Shown: positions 1 to 13,097 of the stretch, piece after piece
Layout: each line of letters begins with the position of its first letter
Position numbering within the stretch: position 1 is the first letter of the stretch
Position numbers and translations under genes: made by a program
The notes under the pieces: model-generated
Databases searched by the model: none
Told to the model about the DNA's origin: nothing
Seen by the model: only the letters and a program-made list of their open reading frames with translations
Source: Channa striata
Taxonomy: Eukaryota; Chordata; Actinopteri; Anabantiformes; Channidae
DNA: 64,000 bases
Direction: 5' to 3'
Assembly (NCBI GenBank): GCA_033026295.1
Contig: CM065182.1
Coordinates: 18,970,215-19,034,214, forward strand

Positions 1-179
1 TTTAGGAACAAGTTTATAAGCCCTTATGTCCCACACAGCCACCTACAGAATGCAGTGACGCTCTGGATGACACAGTGTAATAAGTTATTAATTAGATTCA
101 GATCATTAATTAAACACAATTATTTTTCAGTAGAAGGAAACAGTTTAGAGAACACTTACATGCTTAGGCTGATGCTTCT

Positions 180-304
180 CATTCACCCACACACGTACAG
201 CTTCACCCTCACATGGTGTGCTCACCTGACCCACCAGGAGCTACTACTAGGGATTCAAACTACCGACCTTGGGTTTGCTGGACGACGTGTGGCTCGGATG
301 GTAG
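180..304. repeat. Degenerate teleost interspersed repeat
   Basis: A run of CATTCACCCACACAC, then ACCAGGAGCTACTA, GGGATTCAAAC, TACCGACCTTGGG and GGACGACGTGTGGCTC matches, with decay, a very common fish repeat whose consensus contains 'GGGATTCGAACC...CGACCTT...GGACGAC'. The match is from memory and the family name is not certain. Short frames through it are not genes. Confidence 0.6.
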
Positions 305-768
305 AGGGTGTAACAACGTTGGGTTAAATAAGGACTGATATGGGTATTTCAGTTTGTACTGCATTGTAAAATTGGCTATAACAAGTGCTATTGCTATGTT
401 GCAATTTATTGGACATTAAGTGCATAGAATACCAAGGCCTTTTAAGTTGTAGTATAGCTTGTAACAACATTCTTTCAACTTGTAGTTTGTCTCATATTTA
501 GGTATCATACAGTAATTAAATATCCAGCACGCAGACAAACAACGTAACAAATCTTTATGTTCATACCCACAGATCAAAACAGTTGTATTTATTTTAAGAC
601 GACTATCCCTAACACAGTAACAGATGTCAACAAGTTAAAATTAAAGGTCTGAAATGGTCTCTATCACAAATCAAAACTAAATCTGACTCATTTCTGCAGT
701 GTGTCATTAGCACGTCAGAATACAATAGGTTTATGTTGCGGTGACAGCCATATTCATTGAATTAGACT

Positions 769-806
769 AAAACCACACCATGAATCAGATTTCATGGTGT
801 GGTTTT
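769..806. other. Perfect 16-bp hairpin with 6-nt loop
   Basis: The left arm AAAACCACACCATGAA (769-784) and right arm TTCATGGTGTGGTTTT (791-806) are exact reverse complements around the loop TCAGAT. Pairing stops abruptly outside the arms. The structure is seen directly; its function is unknown. The stem is shorter than a usual pre-miRNA, so a palindromic mobile-element remnant or a cis element is as likely. Confidence 0.75.
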
Positions 807-1891
807 GAAATAACAATCTGTCAAAAACATGATACACTCTAGTTTCTAGTAAACTGATGAATTCGATGAGAAGTGGAATCCGTTTGATTTATATGTTTCT
901 TCCTTCAGCAGGATTGAGGGGTTTCAGACAGATGTAATACATTCTTCCAGAGTAGCTAACAAAAGCTTTTGTTGCGAGCAGAGTCTTTCTTGTAATTAAA
1001 CCGATCCGATGATTCATGCAGAGTTATCAGCACAGCACAAATGGGGGTCAAGTAAGGGAAACAGGGTGATATCTGATAACACACAAGCAGAATAGGCTGA
1101 TGAAGCACAGGTACCTGCGGGTTTCAGCATCACACTTCCACAGGAAATCTCTCACCTCTCTTTCTGTTGGCATCCACAGACGTTTCCAAGCTGCTTCACA
1201 CTGCAGGAGCACAGCTAAACCAAGTGTGGTGGAAACACTGCAGAAGTCTGTGTTTGCATCTGGTGAAATGCTCGCTGTGTTCTCAGACTGTGACATTCTG
1301 CCATCTGCATGTCAGTGGGAGACACAGGATGGATTTTCCACTGGCTGATCTTTTAGTTTAAATCCGATTTTAGGTTTAGAATTTGTTCAGATCATTCGTT
1401 CTTTTTTAAAATGCACATGGATAATAAACTGGTGAAATGAGCAAAAGCTTATGTAGACATCTCACCGTGTCAGGACAAAAAGATGCAAACTGACAATCAT
1501 CCACTGGCCAATGTAGCACATACTTTTCTCCACCAACAGGAACATGAGAGATTACAAAGAGTAAAGAATGACGGCGAAACAACAGATTCTCCAGGCTGTT
1601 AGTGCGTTTAAGGGGAAAAAACAAAAATAGCTCTTTGCTTCATTAGAGGGTCACTGGAGGCGGGGACGTGCTCAAGTTTTCAACCCCTGTCATTATGAGA
1701 AGACACAGTGAAGCAAACAAATATGTGACCTTCACATCACAATCAGAAGTGGCAATAAAACTCAATAAGCAATCTAACGGCAAAAACATAAAACAAAATA
1801 TGTTAAAGTGGCTTATTTTTCTATCTACTCTTAATATGTTAACCATTTCACCACTGAAGGGCATTTAAAGTAAGTACTGATTAAACCATTT

Positions 1892-1943
1892 AGAGTGAGA
1901 ACAGAGGTGGTCAAAGAATTGATCCCTGGGGTACGCCACCAAT
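1892..1943 (-). mobile_element. Reverse-transcriptase motif scrap (non-LTR retrotransposon relic)
   Basis: Read on the minus strand from about 1940 downwards the frame gives GGVPQGSIL, a stop, then PPLFSL. This follows the conserved reverse-transcriptase block GVPQGSxLGPxLF, with a stop replacing the glycine after SIL. I could not extend the similarity convincingly on either side, so this is a short, dead fragment. Confidence 0.45.
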
Positions 1944-4900
1944 TATCTGTGTGGGTAGGAGATAAAATAATGGACAGATAAATGTTAGCAGTAGATCACA
2001 CAGTGGATGGAACATGGTGTTTTACAGGTGACTCACTTTAGTCAAACAAGAAAAAAGCTGATAATGTCAGTAGAGTACCTCAGAGGTCCAGACATGTTCT
2101 TACAATGAAAGCCAGTTCTGAGCCAGATACTGCTCTCATTTGTGAACACTACTCATTTCATGTGCCAATAGACAGTCAGCCTGAGGAGACAACGAACATT
2201 AGGCTGTCACAGTTTGTACTAATGCATGGTTATGCATATATGTCATTAAAGAGATGGACACATGTCCCAGAGCACATGAGAGTTCTTTCCCCTCTTTACC
2301 AACTACCCACGTGGAACGATCGAAAATGTGCTTTACGGTGAGCCGAGCAACGGCAATGAAGGAGCTAATGCAAATGATTCAAGAAGATGTGAATGGTAAG
2401 TGATGGTCAGTGCCGCTGTCAATGCAGCCACAGTAGCACAGGCATCATTACCCTCCAGCCCGTGATAATGATCATGCTTCATATCCCATCAGTCCTGGAA
2501 GAAGCCATTTGATTTGAAATTGTGCCAGTAGGGCCCCCGTTGCAATGAGGGATTAATTAGATTCGCGTGCTTACTAACAGGGATGTAATGTAAATTGACA
2601 GTCGAAGAGTGTTACTGCAATCGTGCTTGTTATGTGCCACAGTGGGTTCGGTGTCACGGGTTCAGCAAGTGTGAATTATGAATACCAGAGTTTTCTGAAT
2701 TAAACATGAGCATATGCTTGACTTGTCAAAGGGTGAATGATGTTGTTTAGTTTTAGTTGCTTTTTTTAGCTCTCGTGATTCTATTTATAGAACTACTGCT
2801 TCCACTGCAGCATGAAGTAATTCCGAAAAAAAAGAAACGTCCAAAGGCTGTTTATGCCTGTGTGCGCAGCAGCGTCTGCGTGGAGACAGAGAAGCAGCTT
2901 TATGAATGGCTCGTAAATGACTTTTGTGGATGGCAACAGCTCTCTGTAAGGGGAAGCAGAAGGGCAACTTACGTGGTGTGACAACACACACAATCATTTC
3001 CATACATGGTGGTCAGAAACTGCATACTGACCGTATGGCTACAGCTTTGGAGATTAATCTGATGACCTGTCATCAGAAATCAAACAGTTTTCATTTTAAC
3101 AAGCACTGAACGCTTCATAAATACGTGCATCTATTCTAAGAACGAGCAAGCACATTGACATCTTGTTCTTCCAGTTTTTTTTTGGTCCCTCTAATAAAGT
3201 CATGGTTTTGAAGTTGTTTGACCATTATTCAAATCCAAATCAGCTTCTTTCTCTACTCTCTTCTGTCACTGTCCGACGTCTTACGCAACCAGAGGGAACA
3301 GAGGAGCACAGAGCCGTTAACCCCAAATGAATGAATGTCATTGAAGGCGCAATATGAAATGAGTGATAAATGGAGTTGATGGATTATTCATGATGGTAGA
3401 TGACCAAGCAGCCACCGCACACCGTCAGACAGTGACGGGGACTGAACATTGGCACTAGAGCATTTTCATTTGCCTTGGAAAACTAACTGGATCAAACTGA
3501 AATAACAGGGGAATTCATAACTTGTGTTCTCATTGGTGTTACATTGTGCTAGCCCACTGCCTGCTGGACTAGTCTGCATAGATTAAGTCCAACATTTCAA
3601 GTCAAGGAGGGCTAATTATGTCTAAATGTGAACAGTTGGTTATGTGTCCTCTATTAATTTATTTTTAAATATCACATACTATGATTTAACAGCGTCACAT
3701 AATCTACACATTCAGTGCCACATGTGATGCACTTGGAATGACCTCTGCTCCCTCTTCACCACAGGAACCACATGCTCTGCCTTTTAACATTCAACAAGAG
3801 GATAAAGATTTATTTTTTCTTAAACACTTCAGGAAATGACCTTAAATACTGCCCATTCTCGACATCCACACTCTTTCTAAATCCTATAAGTCATGTCCAT
3901 GTTCATATTTGAAGAACATGACTTCACAAAAGAAAATGTGGCAGGAGAGATAAAATAATAAATAGTATAAGATAGCAGTAAGATACGCTAAAGCAGGGTG
4001 TCTACAAATATAAACTAGTGAAAAATTCTCTTTCCAAACACTATGATGTCAGTTCAAAATTAAGCAAAATGTAAAATGATAATTGGTTGCATGTGTGATT
4101 CCACCGCCTTGGTTCCATTGTCCAAAGTTTGGAACAGCTCAGACATTCAGCGCCATTTGCTTTGTGAGCACTTCTAGGCACCACATTTAACCGCAGCGAG
4201 TAATTTCTATTCTCAATATGTCATTTAAATGGCATTTTTCCTTTTCCATAATCCAATGAGAACGCTGACTAGCAGCACCTTCATAATTCAGAGAAATTCT
4301 ATAGACCATACATTCAGAATATGCTTTTAATGCCTTTTATTACTAAAATTGTACTTAAGACATTTGGGGATTTATCAGACACTGATAGAGAATAAATTTA
4401 CCATGTTTCTTGCATGAAGTCTGGTCCTGATCTCTTTTCCAGGGTGTGTTACAGTGTCTGCCTCCGGTTCCAGAGGTCGACCTATGCGCAAACATTTATC
4501 CGAGACATACAAGTAAAGTGGCAGGTGCTGCTTTAAAGAAGGAAGCTAAAAATTTGGATATGTTCTACTGTAATAAGATCTCAGTCATGTTAAGTCTAAA
4601 TCAAAACCTGGAATGAAGACCATTAAAATCAAATAACGTAACAATAAACTTTCACGTTGGGATGTTCCATTTTTTGGGGCAGTAGGTGACTTAATGTTCT
4701 GCAGTGACTACATACATTTTTTAATTCGCTTTGATTCTCATTTCGTGATGATAGAAAATACAAGAGGGTTTCATTTGGCTGCTGTCTTAAAATCTGACTG
4801 TCAGGCCTTTAACTGACAATTTCTTAGATTAATTCGATTGATCCAGCTGCTTCATTTGTTTCAATATGGACATATTAGTTAATGGCAATCTTATTGACAG

Positions 4901-7139
4901 CCGTGTTTAACTGGGAGAAAGTAAAATCCCCTCTGACACAGACGACAGTATGAAAAGCTTTCTTGGTTGCCATTGTGACCTATAGATGAAAATGATCAGA
5001 CAAGTCATCCACTTATTTCTGTCTAACCTGTAGATCTGCGGTGGTCAGTTATAAAATTTTGTCTTTCTATAGAGACGCAGGGATCTGGGTGGTGATCACG
5101 GGCACAGTTTGGAGAATGCTAGTAAAGCCTGAGTGGAGAAAAGGGCACCCGAATATGTGCAGCAGGCAAAATGCCATGAGATGTTAGCATGCTGGGCAGC
5201 CTTGTATCCTGTGGATAGTGGTGTGGAGACAAAGAGCGGGAGCCAATCCAAGAAAATATGCCCACACTCAGAGGGGCTAAGAGATCTGTAAACACGGCTT
5301 TGGCGTCACACTGACACTAAAGGAAAAGACGGGTTTTCCACATTTTAACACGCGACTGCTGTACGTTTGGGAGTCCCAGTCAGGAAACTGCTGGTCTAAA
5401 GGAGCTGCTTTCATCCAAAGGAAGCGGCAGGACATACACAAACAGTTCTTCCATACAAATAAGCGAACCTTTGTGGCCTTTACGCAAGCTTTAATCCAAG
5501 CAGTTATCAGCCAACAGCAGCCTCACAAAACTGAGGTGAGGATTTATGGGATGTAGGCAGCAGGGTAATCCCCGCACGAGTCTCTCCCACCAGCACTAAA
5601 CATTAAATATTTATTTCTATGTAGTATAGAGTCTGCACACTTCTCATACTCTGTGCAGGTAAAGTTAATGAATCTACTCTAATAGGTTTTGAAAAAAATG
5701 TAGTTTTGGTTGAGAACTATGAGTAAAACTTGTGTCTAGTATGCGCAAAATACACTGTGGTTGTAGTAAAACTGTCTTACACACTCATAGAGACTTTATT
5801 ATCTCTGCAGGTACATTTACAAATTTTAATATGATCATTATTTAATGCAGGCTTTTGAGTAAGTTACATGTAGCAGTCAAAGGCAAAATACCTGCTGAAG
5901 ATTTGTGATGACCCCTACTATGTTAGTCATAAATACTTTGATTTTGAACAAACGTAGTGTTGTAGTTAAACTAAAACAAACTGAATGATGATGCCATCTG
6001 CAGTGCTAGGTTTGTGATTATCTAATTCAGAGAAATGGAGGTGTGAGGAAGTCTGTTCCACTGTGTGTGTGTGTGAGGACCTGCAGTCAAGTCTAAATGT
6101 TAAGTGAGCTTTGGGCTCCACCTTGTGGTACCGATATCAGAAGTATTACTGCATGGCTCATTTTGACGTAGAGTGGATTCCCTCGTCAGTTTACTGGTTA
6201 AACATTCCTCACACAGTCAGCACAGCTGTCACTGCAGATCAAACTGTGGGCTTCAAAACAAACTCGGTGATCACAACTTTTACTGTCATTAATTTAGTAT
6301 GTGCAACAGACTATTTAAAAGTGTTTATACATGCAGGTGTAACCTAACACAGCATTACGGCAGGTTCTACATGCTGATACATCCACGATACACACAATTT
6401 GATGGAGTTTTGAAGTTTGTTCCTCCTCATGAAGGAAGAAAAGTCACGAACACCGTGCTTACACAGATTTGTCTCCTCGACTTAGTTAATGCCAGCATGA
6501 ATTCTGTGACTTAACTGCAGATAATTGCCTCGAATGGACCAGACGTGTGAAAAAATAAATAGAGAAAAATATTTCTTGAATATACATATACATAAGGATG
6601 TGATCTGGGTAGGTAGACATGATTTGACTTTCCCCACTGTATTTTATATGTAGCCTTTAGCTGTACAATACAGTAATTACTGCTTGCTTAGAAAAACTAA
6701 ATATCACAGTATTTCTTTGTGGTGAAGGCAATTGTTCGAAAAAAGGCATAACTGTGGTTTATTAGTTTGTTGATATTTTTTACTTTAGTGAAAATCAACT
6801 CATATTTTGTGATCAATTACTTTTTCTTGCAACTGTGTTGTACAGAACTGTCCAAAGAGATTTTATTTAGATCAGCATTTCCTTTATCTAAAGCTTTTAC
6901 CACAGTTACACGGACTTTCCTAACAGACTCAGTCTTACATTGTCACTGTTGTTTGTGAAGGTCAGCTCTCCGGACCAACAATGAATCTGAACTCATTGGT
7001 GTTTAAAAAAATATGGCCTGTGGGTTACGGTTCTTCCTCTGGATCCACTTAGTTGGTTCCAATAGATGGTTTCCAACTAACAAATATACAGAATGAGTGT
7101 CAAAGAAGAAAACAAAACAGTGTGATAATAAAAAACTTG

Positions 7140-7145
7140 TTTAAT
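7140..7145 (-). terminator. Candidate ruvbl2 poly(A) signal (ATTAAA)
   Basis: The minus strand reads ATTAAA about 295 nt beyond the ruvbl2 stop codon. A canonical AATAAA occurs further away (rc of 6862-6867). Either could end the transcript; the choice is not decided by sequence alone. Confidence 0.3.
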
Positions 7146-7439
7146 TTCATAAAAATAAATCAACGAAGAAAACCCAAAAGACTGGATATTTCAGCCACAA
7201 GGCCTTTGTGATGAACAGATTTGTCAACTCTCAATTGAGCCAAATTTCAGTAAATAAAATTGAATCCAAACAGTGTTAAAGATAAACAGAGAGACACATT
7301 ATAAATCGAAATCCGATTATCAGTATAATTCAATGCTGAATTCAAATTTAGTTGAAATAGAGTTTGGAATTGACTCCACTCCCAGGCGACTATCAACAAC
7401 ATAGAAACTTCACAGTAAGAAAACAAGCAGGCCTCTTCA

Positions 7440-10400
7440 TTAAGATGTATCCATTGGAGGGGTTTCTGTAAGTTAAGAATAAATGTATCTTGGCTTTTTA
7501 TCACAGACATATTTTTTCCATAGAAAAAACATTGTTTATTTTTTAAAACATGCCAATCTGTATATAATTCTGTTCTGCATGAGGAGGAGGATAATTAAAG
7601 TGTGCTCATAGAGGGCAAAGAGCAAACTCACGTGTTTCATGGAAGAGGAAGGAATCTTGATACTCCTTCATGTACTGAGAAGATCGGGCCTCATCGAGAA
7701 ACAGAGAATAAACCCGTTTAATGTCTTCCACCTGCACTTCTGTTCCCTGATGAAGGCAAAAAAACATATTAACACTGAGGCTCAAGGAAGTGATGATACA
7801 TTAGAGCTGCAGAAACAACATCTGCTTGTTCAGCATGAGCTCACCTTGCGTTTGCGACACACCAGTCCTGCGGTGCTGATCAGCTGGATGGCGTAGCGCA
7901 GTGATGTTTCCATGCCGATGCGGGTCAGGACAGTGTGAGCCTCCTCACTCAGCTCCACATCCTCTTCCTCACACCTGAAGTAATAACCATGCAGAATTAC
8001 CTCACATTACTTCCGAGTGGAAGGAAAAAAAGTTTGCAGATAGATGCTCGCAGCAGTTTCTCACCGGATCTTTAGGATCTGCCGCGTCTCTTTTTCAGTG
8101 TAAGGAGAAGTGGCGATAATGAGCAGGCGATCCAGCAGGTCGATGGGGATTCCATGAGGGCTCTGATAGTTTGTGCCACGGATACTGAGAGAAAAGTTGC
8201 ACAGAGTATGCATGTTTTAAGAATTTTAAATTATCTAAAAAAAACCATAGTAAAGGCATTTAAAAATATACAAAATACAAACAATGAAATCATTGAAATG
8301 ATCAGACATGAAGAAAAAGTTAGCAGTACCGAGTGATGCCTCTGTTGGTGGCCATAATGAAGAACTGGGGACAGGTCGCTCTCCAGAGCACGGTTCAGGA
8401 AGGAAAAGCACTCCATATCCAGCATATGAACCTCGTCGATAAATAACACCTGAATCCAAATGCATGGTAAAAATAAAAGTCACACGAGCACAAGACAAAT
8501 ACAAACAAATTCACAGGCAAAAACTCACTGCTGCACCTACCCCTGGAATGATCTCTGCCTTGCCCTCTTCCCTCCACTCACACACTTTAGCATTTATCTG
8601 CTCGCGGACTTCAGACTTGATCTCTCCGGTGTCTCCGGAGAAGAGAGCCAGGAAGCCCTGTGTACGGCTGTTGATGACGTCAATCTCATGCAGGGACACC
8701 GTGTGGACCACCTCTTTCCTCTTCTGCAGTTCTCCCTCTGGACACTGCACAAACTGTGTCTATAAAGAAAAAGAAAAAAAATGATGTGACACTAGTGAAC
8801 ACTGTGATTTTTAGACATATTTCCAAGGGATCAGTTTTACAAAATGGCTGTCAGGTGGCCTTGTTAATGGAATATTCTGATGTTTGTGAGAGTGCAGGTT
8901 TTAGTAAGGTGATGGCATACCTGAGCCCCCATGGCGTCATAGTCTCTGGCTCTTGTGAAGGAGCGACCTAGCTTGCTGATCTTTCCTGTGGCTTTGTCAA
9001 TGGTAATAACATCACTGAAAGAAGATACAGAAGCTACATTTAGAGAATATATGACTATGCAATATGCAAAAGGGATTGACTGATAGTGGCTATAGTCCAT
9101 AAAGAAGAGAATGACTTACCCTGCTTGAACCTTCTCTTTACTGAGACTGTCAATCATCTTATTGCCCAAGTCATATATTGTCTCCATCTCAGTCGTCTTT
9201 AGAGTTAGCTTGCCCACCTTGGCACCCTAACAGACAGTAACGTATTTTCACTAACAGTTCTACAAAATGTTACGAAAGATATTCATTTTGAGAAATACCA
9301 AAAGGGTGTTTATATACTTATTACTTCAAATATTTTAAAAGTAGGCATAAATAGGGTGTGTAAAACAATGATTGTGAATGCATATGCTCCAGATAACGAT
9401 AACGATTTAAGCAGCCTACCGTTCCAGTTGCTGGTCTATCAATCTGGATTTCTACCACCTCTCCTTCAATAATCTCTGTTTCCTCTCTGTAAATACACAC
9501 AAAAAAAACACTTTGAAAACCAATTCATTCCAAATAATAAGAAAAAAAAAACAAAACACACTCACTTGATCCTGACTCCGATGGCTTTTCTAAAAGCTTG
9601 GCTGAGTGCCTCAGTCTTGCTCATTTCCAGGGAGAAGATCTCGCTACCAGCTAGCGCTGTGAAGGGTGTATCAGGGCCAAGAGACTGGGCGATGCCTGCA
9701 TAAAAAGAAAAAAAAAACTATATGCAGGGAGCAGGAACCTTATCTTTAGAAAATACAACTTAAACCAATTACACATCAATGTCAGGCAACCATATCACTC
9801 CAAGGGGAAGGGTGATGAAATATTATAGTTTTCTGGGGAGCCTTCAATGGGGCCTTACCCATAGCAATGGCTGTCTTTCCTGTGCCAGGTTGGCCAGCAA
9901 TCAGTACTGCCCTGCCAGCTATGTGGCCATCTTTGATCATCTCCAGAATTACCCCTGCTGCCCGACGGGAGGCCAGCTGGCCAACCATCCCCTGAGACAC
10001 CTGCAGGTGAACAGAAACAGGTACCACTGAAGCAAAATTTAAGACCTACCTAATCATTCCACGCTGAAATCCAAATTCTGCCTATAATTCATTTCATTGG
10101 CAAAATAAATAATATATATGTATATATATAACTTTTTTATATTTAATTATAGTAAACAAGATGACGTTATACACATATACCTCAAACTCAACAAAATACA
10201 TCTCTAAATGGTAAATTGCAAAGACCCTTAAAAAGAAGAATTACTTGTCTTGGCTCCAAGGCATCATCCAAACCAAGTCCACGGATGTGAGAATGTGCAC
10301 CTAGACACAAAACAATTTTTTTTCTCAACATGTAATAGGGCTGAACTATTTTATGCCCCATTAATAAATTATAATTGGCAACAGTGTAACTGTGGAGTCT

Positions 10401-10458
10401 TACCAATTCTCTCGATCCGCGTAATGTCACGAACCTCTGGAACCTTTGTAGTTGCCAT
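7440..10458 (-). CDS. ruvbl2: RuvB-like AAA+ ATPase 2 (reptin), with a 1-nt frameshift in exon 10
   Basis: Reptin is the AAA+ ATPase that pairs with RUVBL1 in the INO80, SRCAP/TIP60 and R2TP complexes. Coding exons, 5' to 3': 10458-10404, 10300-10245, 10000-9859, 9695-9566, 9486-9420, 9226-9120, 9014-8921, 8759-8541, 8449-8330, 8184-8065, 7974-7845, 7746-7632, 7465-7440. The ATG is the first codon of its exon, just after an AG acceptor; a noncoding exon lies near 11308. Visible are the N-terminal RIGAHSHIRGLGLDD block, Walker A GQPGTGKT (residues 73-80), Walker B LFIDEV (292-297) and the C-terminal end MDTS, supplied by a 26-nt last exon. Exon 10 is 120 nt, but the flanking phases require 119. 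One extra base near 8359-8365, just before the conserved IMATNRG sensor-1 block, shifts the frame and gives a stop at 8097-8095 (359 aa). Without it the protein is 459 aa, close to human RUVBL2 (463). Everything else is intact, so an assembly error is the simplest explanation. Confidence 0.96.
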
Positions 10459-11307
10459 CTGTATTAGGTATAAAAAAAAAGCCACACAGACAGAGAAATG
10501 TAAATGTATAATCCTAGTATTAGCATTATTGAATCTTTAAGTAGAAAACGAACAAGGGATCAAAACGACTGCTGATTTACTGGTTTATGGTAACACACCT
10601 CTTTGTCATATTTTCTAAACCACAAGACATGGCTTGTTTTCAGAAATATCAGTCTACACACAACAAAAGCCCTGTGCTGTGTAACACAAGCATTTTCAAA
10701 TTATAAATATTCAGTTACAGTTTGTAACGTTCGTTTACAGCCAAAGAATGGCTTTAGCATGAAAACGACAGGACCCTGTATGCGGTGGGTTTTCCTAACG
10801 TTAATGTTTCACCAACGTCTTCAAGTGCAATGGTTGAAAAAGCTGAAAATCAATGCTAGGATTGCTAAAAGAAATTAAACAAATTTTAGAACAATTTTCC
10901 AGTCAGTCGGTTGTCATAGTGACAACAGTAACGGATGCCACAACAAATGATCGGTGATTAGCTACCTAGCCATTACACATTACAGAGGCTTTTAAACTGC
11001 GATATTTATAGATACTATTTCATCAGCTAAACGTGATTCTATCGGTAAGCTCACACTGAAAAATATGACATCTGGACATTCAAAATACAAACTGTTTTTC
11101 CTTTAGTGTTAGATCATCGAAAAAACGTTAACGCCAGCTAACTAGCTAGCTCCATTCATAGATTTCCGTCTTCTTTAACTACAAACGTGTGATGCTAGAG
11201 CTAACAGGAAGAATTTGGCTTACAATACAAGTATAGCGATTTAAATACATAAACAAAAATAAGCCCTATAATATGTTTGACACTCACTGTGTGAAATGCC
11301 TGCTCAC

Positions 11308-11440
11308 CTGTGCGGCCACACTTGTGAAAAATGTGAAAATGCGGCGCTTCTTTCTGGCGGTGCGCGGCGTAAATGGGTCCGAAGAGAAACACGAGTCCCG
11401 AGTTTCTGTTTGTGTGTGTCCGCTTCAAAGCTGACTGCCC
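11308..11440 (-). other. Probable noncoding first exon / promoter area of ruvbl2
   Basis: The minus strand has a strong donor, GCACAG|GTGAGCA, at 11308/11307. The GC-richer upstream sequence contains no ATG close to the donor, and the next acceptor is the one directly before the ruvbl2 ATG at 10458. I infer a 5'-UTR exon with its 5' end somewhere between about 11400 and 11500. No TATA box was identified. Confidence 0.5.
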
Positions 11441-11500
11441 TCTATGGAAGCGGAGGCAGAGAATAATAAAGGCATTATAACGAAGGCCAGTGAACATCAC

Positions 11501-13097
11501 CGAGTTATTACCGCAGGGGCAAACATTAATTATGAATGAGCAGTTTATTTTAGGTAGGCCTACCTGTAAACTATAAATTAAAAGTCTAATGGTGTTGAGT
11601 AAAATGAGACATTATAACTGCTTAAATAATGTCCTCAACCGGCGTCCAGATATTTTCCTTTTAGTAAAAACAAAATCTAAATGTTTCCTACCAAAAAAAA
11701 AGCACTATATTTTTGTCGCTGTTCCAGACGTTTGTAGCTCTAAGAAATGAATCATGTGCACAGAAGCTTCCACAGCAGGGAAATCAGAAGCTTCGCTTTG
11801 CGCTGCGGACAGTTCTCCACTAGAGGTCGCAAGTCAGTTCGCATGTGCGAGAAACGATGAGAGATTATGTTGAAGTTTGAAGAGTTCCACAGTTTGCATT
11901 GATTTCATTCCACGATTACACGAGTACAACACCGAGAAAAAAAAAGAATTTGTAGAATTCAAGCAATGTATTGTTTGCCATTGCCTAATCACTGGCTTGT
12001 GTTTACATGCTTCTCACTAAAGGGAATCATTGACTCACATATATCTGTCCTTCAATGATCAGGTGGAACTCTGACACTTTTACAGCTCCTCCAATGATGA
12101 AAGAAGCACGTGTGTTGCATCACCAACACTGCCAGAAGCCAGAGTTTTAATAATCAACTAAGTTATCCAACCGTTCACTGGCAGACTGGACTGTGCTTTA
12201 GTTCAGCGCGCCACAAATATTTCAGACAGGTATGTGGCTCAACCTTGAGTAAACTCCAGGAGCTCTCAGTTACACCTCACCTACTTCTGTACAGTTTTTC
12301 TCAAACATCTCATGACAGACTCCCACAGAATCCACACTGTTCCTCACCAGGACATTAGTCATTTCACACTGTAAGCACACGGTCTCACTCTCGTCTAATA
12401 AATTGATGTATTTTACAAATATTGTATTTTAAATGTTTTTCAGGGCAAATGTTTTAATATTCTTAATATTCTTCGAATATTCTTTAATATTCTTCACACA
12501 TAAAATCTCTTGTGATTTCACAGACCAGAAAACTTGACTGTTGTTTTTCCTGATGGAGTGACAGATTTTTTAAATATGTCTTCAGGCTGAGTTCCTTTCT
12601 TCTTAAACAATGCTGGACTGAAATAATGTCTTAAGCACAGAGTGAAAAAACGTTTTTTCCATCTCTTTCTTTACTTTTTATTGCATCCATGTTTTACAGC
12701 CACAGGGTGCTTAAGCATTGCAAGTAAGCTTAGAGGGAAATATTAGAATAGAATAAAATTGCTCACTTTGTTATTCTTATTGATAACATGAATTTATTGA
12801 AAAAAGTGTATCATGGTTTAAATATACTCATTTCTTATTTCAATCAAATGCAGCCTTCATTGTCTGAAATTATACATGATCATTCATTTTATAACCTGTT
12901 CTCACATCTCACACACGTTTGTTTAAGAATATTCACAGTATAAATTTTCCTCCTAATACTCAACACATACGTTTAAAAAAATAACATCCTATCTTATAAA
13001 AGAATTATAAACATAGCATCCCACAGAATCTTTGGTAAATTCATAAAACATAATCACTTGTGTACTGTACATTGATTACTGGATGAGTATTATTTCA
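11501..13097. other. Intergenic: ruvbl2 promoter side to 3' end of TRIM gene A
   Basis: No coding exon was recognised. At about 12451-12497 the unit TAATATTCTT recurs several times around GAATATTC. The last several hundred bases should be the 3' UTR of the minus-strand TRIM gene: AATAAA on the minus strand lies at 12798-12793 (about 300 nt after its stop) and again at 12682-12677. Confidence 0.5.

Larger units (their letters stand above)
305..7139. other. Gene-free stretch left of ruvbl2
   Basis: No frame longer than about 100 codons and no recognisable protein exon occurs here. It holds the hairpin at 769-806, the RT scrap at 1892-1943 and a short (TG)n at about 6063-6074. It also has long non-repetitive tracts with homeodomain-like TAATTA cores, for example about 2400-2660 and 3290-3480. 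Two splice-bounded segments on the plus strand are described under findings. The region could be regulatory, but nothing here proves it. Confidence 0.5.

Noticed and set aside
240..275. GGGATTCAAAC resembling a tRNA T-arm
   Set aside because: No acceptor stem, D-arm or anticodon arm around it; it belongs to the teleost repeat.
2757..3003. Overlapping open frames on both strands
   Set aside because: They are mutually exclusive shadows of the same bases, with no recognisable domain or splice structure.
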